A DNA stretch of 64,000 bases from Anaerolineae bacterium (GTDB lineage: Bacteria; Pseudomonadota; Alphaproteobacteria; DSM-16000; Inquilinaceae). Shown here in pieces: positions 51,369-61,193 of this stretch. Below the pieces are notes generated by a model, which searched no databases, was not told the origin of the DNA, and was given only the letters and a program-made list of their open reading frames with translations. The stretch spans positions 1 through 64,000 of the forward strand of contig JANQQD010000310.1 of NCBI GenBank assembly GCA_028285185.1, read 5' to 3'. Position 1 is the first letter of the stretch, and the number at the start of each line of letters is the position of its first letter. A program made the translations under genes and the position numbers.

Positions 51369-51762
51369 CCGATAGTCCAGGTGATCGGATCAGGCAGATC
51401 CGCCATGCCGAACTGATCAACCCCACTTTGGTGGTCCGGTTTGATTGTTGGTGCATGTGCGCTGGATAAGGGACAGAGCCACTGTCCTACCAGAGACCGG
51501 TTCGAATTAATCTGCCAGCACCGCCATCAGATCCCAGTCTTCACGATACTTGTCATTTGGATAGGAGACGGTGGGTTGATCCACCGATCCGAACTGGCCT
51601 GCCCCTGAGGAGTGGTCCATTCTGAAACATGGTTCCCGAGCCAGTGGGTCAGCCGCAACTCACACCCTGCGGCTTCGGCCGCTGCCGCGTAGCGCTCCAC
51701 CGCCTGACGCGCGATCGAGCCCGGTCCGGGATCGCCGTCCGGGAGGGAGATGCGTGGCCTCG
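51369..51762. other. Decayed stretch with two gene fragments
   Basis: About 390 bases without an intact gene. On the minus strand a frame from about 51605 to the stop at 51507 reads SVDQPTVSYPNDKYREDWDL then MAVLAD, which looks like the genuine C-terminus of a lost protein. From GTG 51766, overlapping the ABC pseudogene stop by four bases, another minus frame (RPRISLPDGDPGPGSIARQA, then ERYAAAAEAAGCELRLTHWL) looks like the true N-terminus of a downstream operon gene that breaks off near 51620. The two are joined by a deletion. No other feature is seen. Confidence 0.35.
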
Positions 51763-52790
51763 TCACGGCTGCCTCGATCCAAGGCGCCAGCCCGCCGCCT
51801 TGTGCCGTTCGTTCCAGAAATCCGCATATCTGCCGTTTGCCGAGAGCAGCGTCTCGTGGTCGCCGAATTCGGTCACACGACCGTCGCCGAGCACAACGAT
51901 CCGATCCGCCGCACGGACGGTTTGCAGGCGGTGGGCGACAACGATCAGGGTCTTGTTCCGGGTCAGCGCCCGCAAGCCGGCCTGAACCGCAAGCTCATTG
52001 ATCGGGTCGAGCGCCGATGTCGCTTCGTCCAGCAACACGATCGGCGCGTCTTTCAGGATCGCGCGGGCGATGGCGACGCGTTGTGCCTCGCCGCCCGACA
52101 GATGCGCGTCCTCGCCCGGGACGGAGGCGTAGCCGCGCGGCCGTGTGATCAGCCGGTCGTGGATCTGTGCGGCGCGGGCGGCGGCCTCGATCTCCGCCGG
52201 GCCGGCCGCGGGGCGGGCGAGCGCGATGTTCTCGGCGAGGCTCATGCGCAGGAGTTGGACATCCTGAAAGACGAAGGACACCGAGCGGTAGAGCGTTGCC
52301 GCTTCCATCTCACGCAGATCGACGCCGCCGATGGTGATCGGCCCGTGCCCGACATCCCAGAAGCGCGGGAGAAGACCTGCGAGCGTCGACTTGCCCGCGC
52401 CGGACGGACCGACAAGCGCCCATAAGCCTGCCGCGCCTGCGCCGCCATCCGTCGCCGCAGATCGAGTTGCAGGTCGACATCGGCAAGATGGGTCAGCGCA
52501 CCTGCCGCCATCAGGCAGATGAGGCGGATCGCCAGGGCGAGGACGGCGGCGCCGACGATCCACCAGACGGATGCCGGATCGGCCGCATCGCTCAGCAGCA
52601 CCCGTCCGATCTCGGCCACAGCGATGAACGGGACCACGCCGGCAAAGGCGCTCATGCCCTGCAGGACACAGGCGATGATCCGTCGGCGTCGGACCGGTGC
52701 CAAGAGCGCCCGCGCAGGACGTGCGGAGGAGGCTGCCGCCGCCGGTTCCGTGGGGAAAGAAGGGCTGTCGTCTGTGGTCGACACGTTCAA
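51763..52790 (-). pseudogene. ABC exporter (fused permease-ATPase) with internal deletion and frameshift
   Basis: The N-terminal frame from 52790 encodes a cytoplasmic lead and two membrane helices (IIACVLQGMSAFAGVVPFIA; WWIVGAAVLALAIRLICLMA) up to LDLRRRMAAQ near 52440. There the sequence passes, in another frame, straight to an ATPase domain: ALVGPSGAGKST (Walker A), LSGGEAQRV, IVLLDEATSALD, IVVAHRLQTV, ending at 51763. About four of six membrane helices and the link are missing, so no working transporter is possible. The intact parts resemble siderophore-type exporters or importers (IrtA/IrtB, YbtP/Q style). Confidence 0.65.
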
Positions 52791-53394
52791 TATCCTGCGA
52801 TGGGGGCTGACGATCGTATTTCAGCACTCCCCCCTGCCGCGATATGGCGCCCTACATCACTTTGCATGACCCGACGGCTGATCCCCAAGGGTCAAGAGCA
52901 ACGCGATGGTTCGATCCGCCCCGCAGGATCGACGAGGCGCAACCGCGGCAATCCAACTCTTGACCAGAATACTCAGGTGAACCGACCCCACAAGAATGCG
53001 CGAAAGGAAAGGGCGTCGACTGCGTGCCCTCTCCATGCGCATGCTCGAAACTGGCAAGACGGCCCTGTTTGGGCCGGGAGGGTCCCGGGTCAGGTCATCG
53101 ACGACCGTCGGCAGCCCTTCGAGATCGCTGCGCCGCCCGAGCGCATCGTTGCGCGCGCCGCATTCGGCTCGGACATGGTTGTCCCCCCGGGCCGCGAGCC
53201 CGTTGGTCTCAGCCTCTGCAAGCGCCCTGTCCGAGGAACGCGCCTTGAGCGGGGCAGGCGCGGGCCCGTTTGGTCGTGACCGAACCCGGTCCGTTCAGAC
53301 GGCCTTCATCGGCACGATCTTGCGGTACCGTCCTCTGCCCTTTGCGTTCGGCCGCCAATTGGTGTGAATTTCGGTCGTGCAGAGAACCCAGAAG
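52791..53394. other. About 600 bases without a supported gene
   Basis: Region between the ABC pseudogene and the LuxR-type gene. All open frames are short and lack start, ribosome site and recognisable motifs. The minus strand near 53090-53200 (ALGRRSDLEGLPTVVDDLTR) may be a fragment of a lost gene. The promoter of the LuxR-type gene should lie at the right end. Confidence 0.35.
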
Positions 53395-54879
53395 ATGTCT
53401 AGGCGCGGCGCGGAGGCGCTGCGGGAACTCCATCGCGGCGGCGGGTTTCTGTACCCGTTCCGTCACGGCTACGGCGCGCTCGAACGGCTGCTCGAACGCA
53501 TGCCGGTCGACGCATGGCGACGCGACGAGGCCGTGCTGGGCGGCGTGGTCATGCTACTGGTCAAGCGCGGACAGGCTGCGCGGGCCAAGTCCTACTTGAC
53601 CGCGGTCGAACTGGAATTCGACAAGACCGACCAGTTCACCGTGCTCGAACTGCTCCTGGCCCTCCACCTCGGCGAACCCGTCAGCGAACGGAAACTGCGC
53701 AACTGGCGCAGGCTGGAGCGGACCCTCCCGATATCTGAGCCGCTGCTGCTCGGGCTCTATTACAATTCGATGATGGCGATGTATGTCCGGCTTGGACGTC
53801 CCGCCGATGCCCGTGTGACCGGCCAACAGGCCATTTCATGTTATCGCGAGGCGCGGCATGTCTATCTGGAACACTTCATCCATATCCACCTTGCCGATCT
53901 CGACGTGATCGAAGGCAGGCTGCATCGCGCGACACAGGGGTTGGCGGCGGCCGAGCGCTGCCTGAGCCAGTCCGGCGTCCGATATGGCAACGAGGAGGCG
54001 GTGATCGCGATTGCACGGCTGGCGGTGCACTACGAACGCGGCGAGCTTCATTCGGTCCGCACGGGGGCCGCGAAGTTGCGCAACAGCCTGCTGGTCGGCG
54101 ACAGTTGGTCCGAGCTTTTCATTCAGCTGACGCGGATCGCGGTTCTCAGCGCATACTTCCTTGACGGCAGCCAGGCGGCTCTTGCCGAACTCGCCGACTT
54201 TCAGGCCGATTATGCGCGCCGCCACAATGGCGACGCCGTGGCGATGGACGGGCTCAAGGCGCTGATCTGGCACCTCGACTGGCACCCCGACGCGGCCGAG
54301 CGCATATGGGACCAGATCCGCGAGCGCCCGATCCAGAGTGCGGTCGGCCAGATGCTGTTCAGTGAACTGGGCGTCGCTCTGGGCCGTGCGGAGATGGTCG
54401 ATCCGTCGACGCCACGGGGACGGGTCGTCGAAGCGTTGCAGCAGGCCCGAACCGCCCGGGGCCGCCGACGCTGCGACGCGCTCGAACGCGCCCTCCGACG
54501 TGCCTTCGAGGAGGGGCATATCGCGCCGTTCCTCGAACACCGCGACGTCTTTCTGGGGACCAATAGCGCCCTGGCGCGCCGCGGCGGGCTGCGGACTCGA
54601 GGACGGCTGGGACGCATGGTGAGCAAGGTCTGCCGTCTGGTCACGGAGAGCTATGTCGTTCCCGAGGCGCTGCGCCGCGCCGGGTTCAGCCGCCGCCAGT
54701 ATCGGGTGGCCGCCGCGTTGCAGTCCGGGGCAAGCAACAAGCAGATCGCCCGCCAATTGGGCACCTCCGAGGCAACGGTGAAGTATCACCTGACAAATCT
54801 CTACCGATTGACCGGCACATCAAAAAGAGGGCAACTTATTGATTTTATGTTAGATTCTGAAGTTTTTTCCATTTCCTAG
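53395..54879 (+). CDS. LuxR-family transcriptional regulator, cluster 2 (494 aa)
   Basis: The C-terminal LuxR HTH occupies about the last 60 residues (FSRRQYRVAAALQSGASNKQ, IARQLGTSEATVKYHLTNLY, then RLTGTSKRGQLIDF). The long N-terminal part is helical and TPR-like (LYYNSMMAMYVRLGRPADAR; IHLADLDVIEGRLHRATQGL), as in the MalT-type C-half, but no P-loop or receiver domain is present. ATG 53395 is used; GTG 53377 is also possible, and neither has a strong ribosome site. It lies directly before the transport genes of cluster 2 with 82 bases between, so it is most likely their regulator. Confidence 0.85.
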   Translation: MSRRGAEALRELHRGGGFLYPFRHGYGALERLLERMPVDAWRRDEAVLGGVVMLLVKRGQAARAKSYLTAVELEFDKTDQFTVLELLLALHLGEPVSERKLRNWRRLERTLPISEPLLLGLYYNSMMAMYVRLGRPADARVTGQQAISCYREARHVYLEHFIHIHLADLDVIEGRLHRATQGLAAAERCLSQSGVRYGNEEAVIAIARLAVHYERGELHSVRTGAAKLRNSLLVGDSWSELFIQLTRIAVLSAYFLDGSQAALAELADFQADYARRHNGDAVAMDGLKALIWHLDWHPDAAERIWDQIRERPIQSAVGQMLFSELGVALGRAEMVDPSTPRGRVVEALQQARTARGRRRCDALERALRRAFEEGHIAPFLEHRDVFLGTNSALARRGGLRTRGRLGRMVSKVCRLVTESYVVPEALRRAGFSRRQYRVAAALQSGASNKQIARQLGTSEATVKYHLTNLYRLTGTSKRGQLIDFMLDSEVFSIS

Positions 54880-54961
54880 ACGTTTTTGTCGATCATTCGA
54901 CTTTTTTCCGATCACACCCGCCTCGCCTTTTCGACAGCATCGGCTCCGGGAAAGGGGCTGC

Positions 54962-55984
54962 ATGTTCATCTACCTGCTCAAACGCGCAATCACGCTGCTG
55001 CTGGTCCTTCTGGGGCTCGCGATCCTGATCTTCGTGATCGCGCGGATCGTCCCGGGCGATCCCGCCCGCATCGCCCTCGGCCCGCTTGCGACCGCCGATC
55101 AGGTGGCCGAGCTCCGCGAGGAGATGGGGCTCAACGAATCCTTTCCGGTGCAGCTCTGGACCTACCTGACGGGTCTCGCCCAAGGCGATCTCGGCAAGTC
55201 GCTGCTGACCTCGCGGCCGGTCATGGACGATATCCGCGCCGCCCTGCCCGCGACGTTTGAACTCGTGCTGTTCACCATCATCCTCCAGATTGCCGTGTCG
55301 ATCCCGCTCGGCGTGATGGCCGCGATCTACCGCAACACCTGGGTCGACAACGTGCTTCGGGTGATCTCGCTGATCGGCGTCGTGACCCCGGGCTTCCTGC
55401 TGGCGATCATCCTGCAACTCGTCGCCGCGCATTACTTCGGCTTCTTCCCGGTGACCGGGCGGCTCGACGGCAGCATCGACTTCACGGCCGACATTACCGG
55501 CCTCCTGCTGATCGATGGCGCGCTCTATGGCCGGTTCGACGTCGTGCTGGACGCGATCCGGCATCTGTTCCTGCCCTCGATTGCGCTGGCCGCCGCCGGC
55601 ATCGGTCAGGTCATGCGGATCACCCGCACCGCGATGATCGAGGTCTCGGGCCGCGATTTCGTCGAGGCCAGCCGCGCCTACGGCATCCCCGAGCGGGTCG
55701 TCCGGTTCCGCTACATGCTGCGGGTCGCCGCCGTCGCGCCGCTGACCATCCTCGGGCTGGAATTCGCGTCCCTGATCGGCAACGCCTTCATCGTCGAGTT
55801 CGTGTTCTCCTGGCCCGGCATCGCCAGCTACGGCGTGCGCACGATCCTGCAAAAGGACCTCAACGCGGTGATCGGCGTGGTGCTCGTCTCCGGCGTCTTC
55901 TTCGTCGTGGCGAACCTCACGATCGACCTCATCCTGGGGCTTCTCGATCCGCGCCACCGGATCCGCGCGGGACGGGACGGATGA
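54962..55984 (+). CDS. Opp/Dpp-type ABC permease (DppB-like), cluster 2 (340 aa)
   Basis: Six-helix inner-membrane permease. Start MFIYLLKRAITLLLVLLGLA, then ARIVPGDPARIALG; EAA loop EASRAYGIPERVVRFRYMLR; end GLLDPRHRIRAGRDG. AAAGGGG lies before the ATG. Same length as the cluster 1 counterpart but clearly divergent in sequence, so the clusters are not a recent copy. It overlaps the next permease by four bases (ATGA). Confidence 0.93.
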   Translation: MFIYLLKRAITLLLVLLGLAILIFVIARIVPGDPARIALGPLATADQVAELREEMGLNESFPVQLWTYLTGLAQGDLGKSLLTSRPVMDDIRAALPATFELVLFTIILQIAVSIPLGVMAAIYRNTWVDNVLRVISLIGVVTPGFLLAIILQLVAAHYFGFFPVTGRLDGSIDFTADITGLLLIDGALYGRFDVVLDAIRHLFLPSIALAAAGIGQVMRITRTAMIEVSGRDFVEASRAYGIPERVVRFRYMLRVAAVAPLTILGLEFASLIGNAFIVEFVFSWPGIASYGVRTILQKDLNAVIGVVLVSGVFFVVANLTIDLILGLLDPRHRIRAGRDG

Positions 55985-56865
55985 GCGCGCTGATCGACGA
56001 CCCCGATGCCCCGGACCGCGGGCTGTCCGCCCGCCAGATGGCGTTCTACCGGTTCCGCCGCAACCCGCTCGCGGTGGTCGGGGCGCTGATCGTTCTGAGC
56101 GTCATCCTCGCTGCGATCTTCGCGCCCTGGCTCGCCCCCTCACCCGAGAGCGCGGGCGCCTTCGTCGATTTTCGCAACCGGCACGCGCCGCCGTCCTGGG
56201 ATCACCCGATGGGAACCGACAATGTGGGGCGCGACGTCTTCAGCCGGGTGATCTTCGGCTATCGGATTTCGCTTGGCCTGGTGGTCGGCGTGCTCGGCGT
56301 GGCCGTCCCTTTCGGCGTCGTCCTCGGGCTCGTCGCCGGGTATTTCGGCGGCTGGACCGAGACCATCGTCATGCGGTTCACCGACATCATGCTCGCTCTG
56401 CCGCCGCTGGCCATGGCGCTGGCGATCACCGCCGTGCTGTCGCCGAACCTGATCAACGCGATGATCGCCATCACGCTGCTCTGGTGGACCTGGCACACCC
56501 GCCTGATCTACCGCATCGTGAAGGCGCAGATGAACGAGGATTATGTCGAAGCCGCCCGGGTCGCCGGGGCGAGCCATTTCCACATCCTGTTCCGCGAACT
56601 TCTGCCGAACTGCTTCTCGGCCGTCGCGGTCAAGATCTCGCTCGACGCGGGTTTCGTCATCCTGTTCGGCGCGGCGTTGTCTTTTCTCGGCCTCGGGGTT
56701 CAGCCGCCGGCGCCGGATCTTGGCACCATGGTCGCGACGGGGGCGGAATACATGCCCGAAATGTGGTGGCAGGCGGTGATGCCGGGTCTGGCGATCCTCT
56801 ATGCGATCCTCGGCTTCAACCTGCTGGGCGACGGGTTGCGCGACATGCTGGATGTCGAGCTGTGA
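55981..56865 (+). CDS. Opp/Dpp-type ABC permease (DppC-like), cluster 2 (294 aa)
   Basis: Partner permease with an N-terminal helix (LAVVGALIVLSVILAAIFAP), the MGTDNVGRDVFSRVIFGYR segment, EAA loop EAARVAGASHFHILFRELLP, and LSFLGLGVQPPAPDLGTMV. It ends GDGLRDMLDVEL. It shares four bases (GTGA) with the ATPase gene. Confidence 0.93.
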   Translation: MSALIDDPDAPDRGLSARQMAFYRFRRNPLAVVGALIVLSVILAAIFAPWLAPSPESAGAFVDFRNRHAPPSWDHPMGTDNVGRDVFSRVIFGYRISLGLVVGVLGVAVPFGVVLGLVAGYFGGWTETIVMRFTDIMLALPPLAMALAITAVLSPNLINAMIAITLLWWTWHTRLIYRIVKAQMNEDYVEAARVAGASHFHILFRELLPNCFSAVAVKISLDAGFVILFGAALSFLGLGVQPPAPDLGTMVATGAEYMPEMWWQAVMPGLAILYAILGFNLLGDGLRDMLDVEL

Positions 56866-58559
56866 GCGCGCTTCTCGACATCCGCGATCTTTCGATCGGA
56901 TTTGTCGCCTATGGCAGGCATCGCCGCGTGCTCCACGATGTCAGCATGCGGGTCGACGAGGGCGAGCGTGTTTCGCTCATCGGCCAGTCGGGATCAGGCA
57001 AGACCGTCACCATGCGCACCATCATCGGCACGCTGCCGATGCCGCCCGGAAAGGTCGAAAAGGGCAGCATTCACTACGACGGGCGGTCGCTTCTCGATCT
57101 GTCGCCACCGGAGCGGAACCGGCTCAAGGGCACCGGCATTTCCATCGTACTTCAGGACCCGATGCTGTCGTTCAACCCGGTGCTGACCATCGGGCGGCAG
57201 ATGGACGACATCATCCGCTACGCCGACATCCGGCTCGGCCAAAACCGGTCGAAGGTCGACCGGCGCGCGCATATGATCGACACGCTGCGCAAGGTGCAGC
57301 TCACGGATGGCGGACGGATCCTCAACAGCTACCCGATGATGCTCTCGGGCGGGATGCGCCAGCGGGTCCTGATCGGCATGGCGCTTCTCAACAAGCCGCG
57401 TCTGCTGATCGCCGACGAGCCGGGCACCGCCCTCGACGTCACCACGCAGGACGAAATCCTCGCCCTGCTGAACCGGCTTGTCGCCGAGGAGGGCCTGTCG
57501 CTCCTGCTCATCACCCACAATCTCGGCGTGGTCCGCGAGATGGCGGATCGGGTCTATGTGATGGAGCGCGGCCGCATCGTGGAAACCGGAACACGCGACG
57601 ACATCTTCCATGCCCCCAAGCATCCCTATACCCGCAAGCTGATGGCCGCGGTGCCGCCGCTCTACGGGGATCAGGTCCGAACCGTGACCCACACCGCGAC
57701 CGGTCCGCTTCTGACCATAGGCAAGGTCTCGAAACGGTTCCGCACCCGCGCCGGGCTGTTCAATCGCGTCACGGGAGAGGTGCAGGCGGTGCGCGATGTC
57801 AGCCTCCGCGTCGACAAGGGCGACATCTTCGGGGTCGCAGGGGAAAGCGGGTCCGGCAAGACGACGCTGGCGAAAATGGTGATGGGGCTGACCCCGCCGA
57901 CATCCGGGGAGATCAGCATCGATGGCCGGCCCGTCTCTGAGTTCGCCGGCACCCGCGCGTTCCGCAAGCTCATCCAGATCGTCTATCAGAATCCCGGCTC
58001 CTCGCTGAACCCGCGCCGCACCGTGGCCGATCAGCTCGCGGTGCCGCTGAAATTCACCGGCGAGGGGCGCACGGCCATCGCTCGGCGCATTGGCGAGCTT
58101 CTCGAACTCGTCGATCTGCCGCAATCCTATGGCTCGATGTATCCCCACGAATTGTCCGGCGGCCAGAAGCAGCGCGTCGCCATCGCGCGGGCGCTCTCCG
58201 TCAATCCCCGGATACTGGTTCTCGACGAACCGACCTCGGCGCTCGACGTGCTGGTGCAGTCGACCGTGATCGACCTTCTGAACCGGCTGCGCGACGAGTT
58301 CGACCTCACTTATCTGTTCATCAGCCACGATCTCAGCCTGATGCGCAACTTCTGCAACCGGGTCGCGGTGATGCTGCGGGGCGAGGTCGTCGAGACCGGC
58401 GCCGTCGGCGCGATATTCGACGCCCCGACCCATCCCTATACCCGTGCCCTGCTCTCGGCGATCCCGGTGATCTCGCCGGAGGAGGAAGCCCGGAAACCGA
58501 AAGTCACGAAGGAAGAGCGCGCCAGGGTGCTGGCGACCTCGACGGAATTGGAGGATTGA
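56862..58559 (+). CDS. Fused double ATP-binding protein (OppD-OppF type), cluster 2 (565 aa)
   Basis: Both ATPase subunits of the importer in one chain. The first domain (about 1-270) has GQSGSGKT, LSGGMRQRV and LLIADEPGTALD; the second (about 285-540) has GESGSGKTTL, LSGGQKQRV and ILVLDEPTSALD, with the His loop in FISHDLSL. In Walker B of the first domain, PGTALD replaces the usual PTTALD. The Cys-rich tail of OppD is not visible at the joint. GTG 56862, overlapping the permease stop, is the start; the frame-open start at 56484 is a shadow of the permease. Cluster 1 has the same functions in two genes. Confidence 0.92.
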   Translation: MSALLDIRDLSIGFVAYGRHRRVLHDVSMRVDEGERVSLIGQSGSGKTVTMRTIIGTLPMPPGKVEKGSIHYDGRSLLDLSPPERNRLKGTGISIVLQDPMLSFNPVLTIGRQMDDIIRYADIRLGQNRSKVDRRAHMIDTLRKVQLTDGGRILNSYPMMLSGGMRQRVLIGMALLNKPRLLIADEPGTALDVTTQDEILALLNRLVAEEGLSLLLITHNLGVVREMADRVYVMERGRIVETGTRDDIFHAPKHPYTRKLMAAVPPLYGDQVRTVTHTATGPLLTIGKVSKRFRTRAGLFNRVTGEVQAVRDVSLRVDKGDIFGVAGESGSGKTTLAKMVMGLTPPTSGEISIDGRPVSEFAGTRAFRKLIQIVYQNPGSSLNPRRTVADQLAVPLKFTGEGRTAIARRIGELLELVDLPQSYGSMYPHELSGGQKQRVAIARALSVNPRILVLDEPTSALDVLVQSTVIDLLNRLRDEFDLTYLFISHDLSLMRNFCNRVAVMLRGEVVETGAVGAIFDAPTHPYTRALLSAIPVISPEEEARKPKVTKEERARVLATSTELED

Positions 58560-58561
58560 AC

Positions 58562-60106
58562 ATGTATCGCATCGGCGTGGATGTCGGCGGCACGAATACC
58601 GACGCTGTGGTCATGCGGGGCGACACGGTGCTCGCGGGGGTCAAGTCGCCCACCACCGAGGATGTCATGAGCGGGGTGGTCGACGCGGTGACCCGCGCCC
58701 TGGCCGATAGCGGCGTGGAGACCGGCGCGGTGGACGCGGTGATGATCGGTACCACCCATTTCACCAACGCCGTCGTCGAGCGCCGTCATCTGGCGCGGAC
58801 CGCGGCCGTCCGTCTGTGCCTGCCCGCGGCGCAATGCCTGCCGCCCATGGTGGACTGGCCCGACGACATCCGAGAGGCGGTCGGCGGGGCCTACTGGATG
58901 GCCAAGGGCGGCAACGAGTTCGACGGCCGCACCATCTCGGACCTCGACATGGCGGAACTGGATGGCATCGCCGCCGAGATCGGCGAGCGGGGCATCGCCT
59001 CGGTCGCCATCACCTCGGTCTTCTCGCCGGTCAGCGACGAGATGGAGCGCAAGGCGATGGCGCGTCTGGCCGAACGGCTGCCCGGCGTCGATTTCACCCT
59101 GTCGAGCGAGATCGGCCGCCTCGGCATCCTCGAACGCGAGAATGCCGCGATCATGAACGCCTCGCTGCGCGCCCTGTCTGAGCGTACCGTCGCCGCCTTC
59201 GGACGGGCGCTGGAAAAGGTCGGCCTCACCTGCCGCTACTACATCACCCAGAACGACGGCACGCTGATGAGCCGCGAGTTCGTGCAATCCTACCCGGTGC
59301 TGACCTTCGCCTCCGGCCCGACCAATTCGATGCGGGGCGCGGCGTTCCTGTCGGGGCGGAGCGACGCCATCGTGGTGGATGTGGGCGGCACCACCACGGA
59401 TGTCGGCGCGCTTGTCAAAGGCTTCCCGCGCCCGGCCAGCACCACCGTCGATGTCGGCGGCGTGCGCACCAATTTCCGGATGCCCGATGTCTTCGCCATC
59501 GGTCTGGGCGGCGGCAGCATCGTTTCGGGTGAGGGCGGGAACCTCAGGGTCGGCCCGCAATCGGTCGGCTACCGGCTGACCGAGGAGGCGCTGATCTTCG
59601 GGGGCAAGACGCTCACCACGTCGGATGTCGCGGTCGGTCTCGGCATCGCCGGATTCGGCGATAAATCCGCCGTCGCGGGCCTCGACCCGGCCCATCTGAA
59701 AGCCGTCAAGGCGCGCACCGACGAGATGCTGCTCAACGCCGTGGAGCGGATGCGGGTCTCGCCGGAACCGATCCCGGTGCTCGCGGTCGGCGGTGGATCG
59801 ATCCTCGTCCCCGACAAGGTGGGCGACCTCGACGTCATCCGGCCGGACCATTTCTCGGTCGCCAATGCCGTCGGCGCGGCCATCGGCCAGATTTCCGGCG
59901 AGGTGGATCGCATCTTCTCGCTGGAGAAGACCACGCGCGAGGACGCCCTGGCGGAGGCCCGCAAGGAGGCCACCGGTAAGGCGATTGCGGCGGGCGCCGC
60001 CCCCGACAGCATCGAGCTTCTCGATCAGGAAGACGTGCCGCTTGCCTACCTGCCCGGCAACGCCACCCGCATCCGCCTCAAGGTCGTGGGTGACATGCAT
60101 GGCTGA
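58562..60106 (+). CDS. Hydantoinase/oxoprolinase (HyuA-like) family protein, cluster 2 (514 aa)
   Basis: Counterpart of the cluster 1 protein. GVDVGGTNTDAVVMRGD (phosphate-1), DVGGTTTDVGALVKGFPRP, GLGGGSIVSGEG and VLAVGGGSILVP occur in the same order. ATG 58562 has GGAGG seven bases upstream; the TTG two codons earlier lacks this spacing. It ends DVPLAYLPGNATRIRLKVVG, matching the cluster 1 end (LAYLPGNAVRMSVKVVGD). The stop overlaps the DUF917 start. Confidence 0.88.
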   Translation: MYRIGVDVGGTNTDAVVMRGDTVLAGVKSPTTEDVMSGVVDAVTRALADSGVETGAVDAVMIGTTHFTNAVVERRHLARTAAVRLCLPAAQCLPPMVDWPDDIREAVGGAYWMAKGGNEFDGRTISDLDMAELDGIAAEIGERGIASVAITSVFSPVSDEMERKAMARLAERLPGVDFTLSSEIGRLGILERENAAIMNASLRALSERTVAAFGRALEKVGLTCRYYITQNDGTLMSREFVQSYPVLTFASGPTNSMRGAAFLSGRSDAIVVDVGGTTTDVGALVKGFPRPASTTVDVGGVRTNFRMPDVFAIGLGGGSIVSGEGGNLRVGPQSVGYRLTEEALIFGGKTLTTSDVAVGLGIAGFGDKSAVAGLDPAHLKAVKARTDEMLLNAVERMRVSPEPIPVLAVGGGSILVPDKVGDLDVIRPDHFSVANAVGAAIGQISGEVDRIFSLEKTTREDALAEARKEATGKAIAAGAAPDSIELLDQEDVPLAYLPGNATRIRLKVVGDMHG

Positions 60107-61193
60107 GGTCCTCAGAGAAGTCACCGACGCCGATCTGGACGCCATCGAGATCGGCGCGGCCATCCTCGGCACCGGGGGCGGCGGCAACCCCTATATCGGC
60201 AAGCTCCGCTGCCGCGAGGAGCTGAAGAAGGGCCGCCGGATCCCGGTGATCCCGCTCGCCGAACTGCCCGATGACGCGCTCGTCGTGTCGCTCGGCGGCA
60301 TCGGCGCACCGGTGGTCGGGGTCGAGAAGATCGAAGAGGGGGAGGAATGCCTCCGCGCCCTGCGCGCCCTCGAAAAGGAGCTTGGAGTCAAGGTCGATGC
60401 GTTGATCTCGGCCGAGATCGGCGGCGCCAACTCGATGGAGCCGATGCTCACGGCCGCCCAGGCCGGGTTGCCGGTGGTCGATGGCGACGGCATGGGCCGG
60501 GCGTTTCCCGAGATGCAGATGTGCACCTGGTCGATCTACGGCCATCGCGAGGCGCCGGGGGCAATGGCCGACGAGAAGGGCAATATCGTCGTGATCCGCG
60601 ACACGGTGGACGATGTCTGGCTCGAACGGATCGCCCGGTCGGTCGTGGTGACCATGGGCGCGGCGGCGGGCCTGGCGACGCAGCCGATGCGCGGCGCCTT
60701 CGTCAAACGCGCGGCGGTGCCGGGCACCATCACCCAGGCCCTGAAGCTCGGGCGCGCCGTGCTCGACGCCCACAGAACCAATGCCGATCCGGTACAGACG
60801 GTGATCGACAGCGAACGCGGCCGGCTTCTGATGACGGCGAAGATCGTCGACCTCGAACGCCATTTGAAGGGCGGTTTCGCCGTGGGTCATCTCGCGCTCG
60901 AGGGCTTCGGCGGCTTCGCGGGAGATACCGGCCGCATCGAGCTTCAGAACGAGTTCCTGATCTTCCGGCGCAACGATGTCGTGGAGGTCTGCACGCCGGA
61001 CCTCGTTGTCGTGCTCGACAGCGATACCGGCCTGCCGATCACCACCGAAATGCTGCGCTACGGCCAGCGCATCGCCGTCCTCGGCCTGCCCGCGCACCCG
61101 CTGATGCGCTCGCCCGAGGCGCTCGCCGTCGTCGGCCCCGCCGCCTTCGGCTATCCCGGGATCACCTTCAGACCGATGGAGGACGCCTCATGA
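60099..61193 (+). CDS. DUF917 family protein, first of tandem pair, cluster 2 (364 aa)
   Basis: Hallmarks: AAILGTGGGGNPYIGKLRC, LGGIGAPVVGVEKIEEGEE and VDGDGMGRAFPEMQM. It is closer in these words to the cluster 1 DUF917 protein (GGIGAPTVGIEKMEEGNE) than to the gene that follows it, so it is probably the direct counterpart. ATG 60099 overlaps the HyuA-like stop by eight bases. Likely a ring-acting enzyme subunit; see the cluster 1 entry for the family. Confidence 0.85.
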   Translation: MAEVLREVTDADLDAIEIGAAILGTGGGGNPYIGKLRCREELKKGRRIPVIPLAELPDDALVVSLGGIGAPVVGVEKIEEGEECLRALRALEKELGVKVDALISAEIGGANSMEPMLTAAQAGLPVVDGDGMGRAFPEMQMCTWSIYGHREAPGAMADEKGNIVVIRDTVDDVWLERIARSVVVTMGAAAGLATQPMRGAFVKRAAVPGTITQALKLGRAVLDAHRTNADPVQTVIDSERGRLLMTAKIVDLERHLKGGFAVGHLALEGFGGFAGDTGRIELQNEFLIFRRNDVVEVCTPDLVVVLDSDTGLPITTEMLRYGQRIAVLGLPAHPLMRSPEALAVVGPAAFGYPGITFRPMEDAS

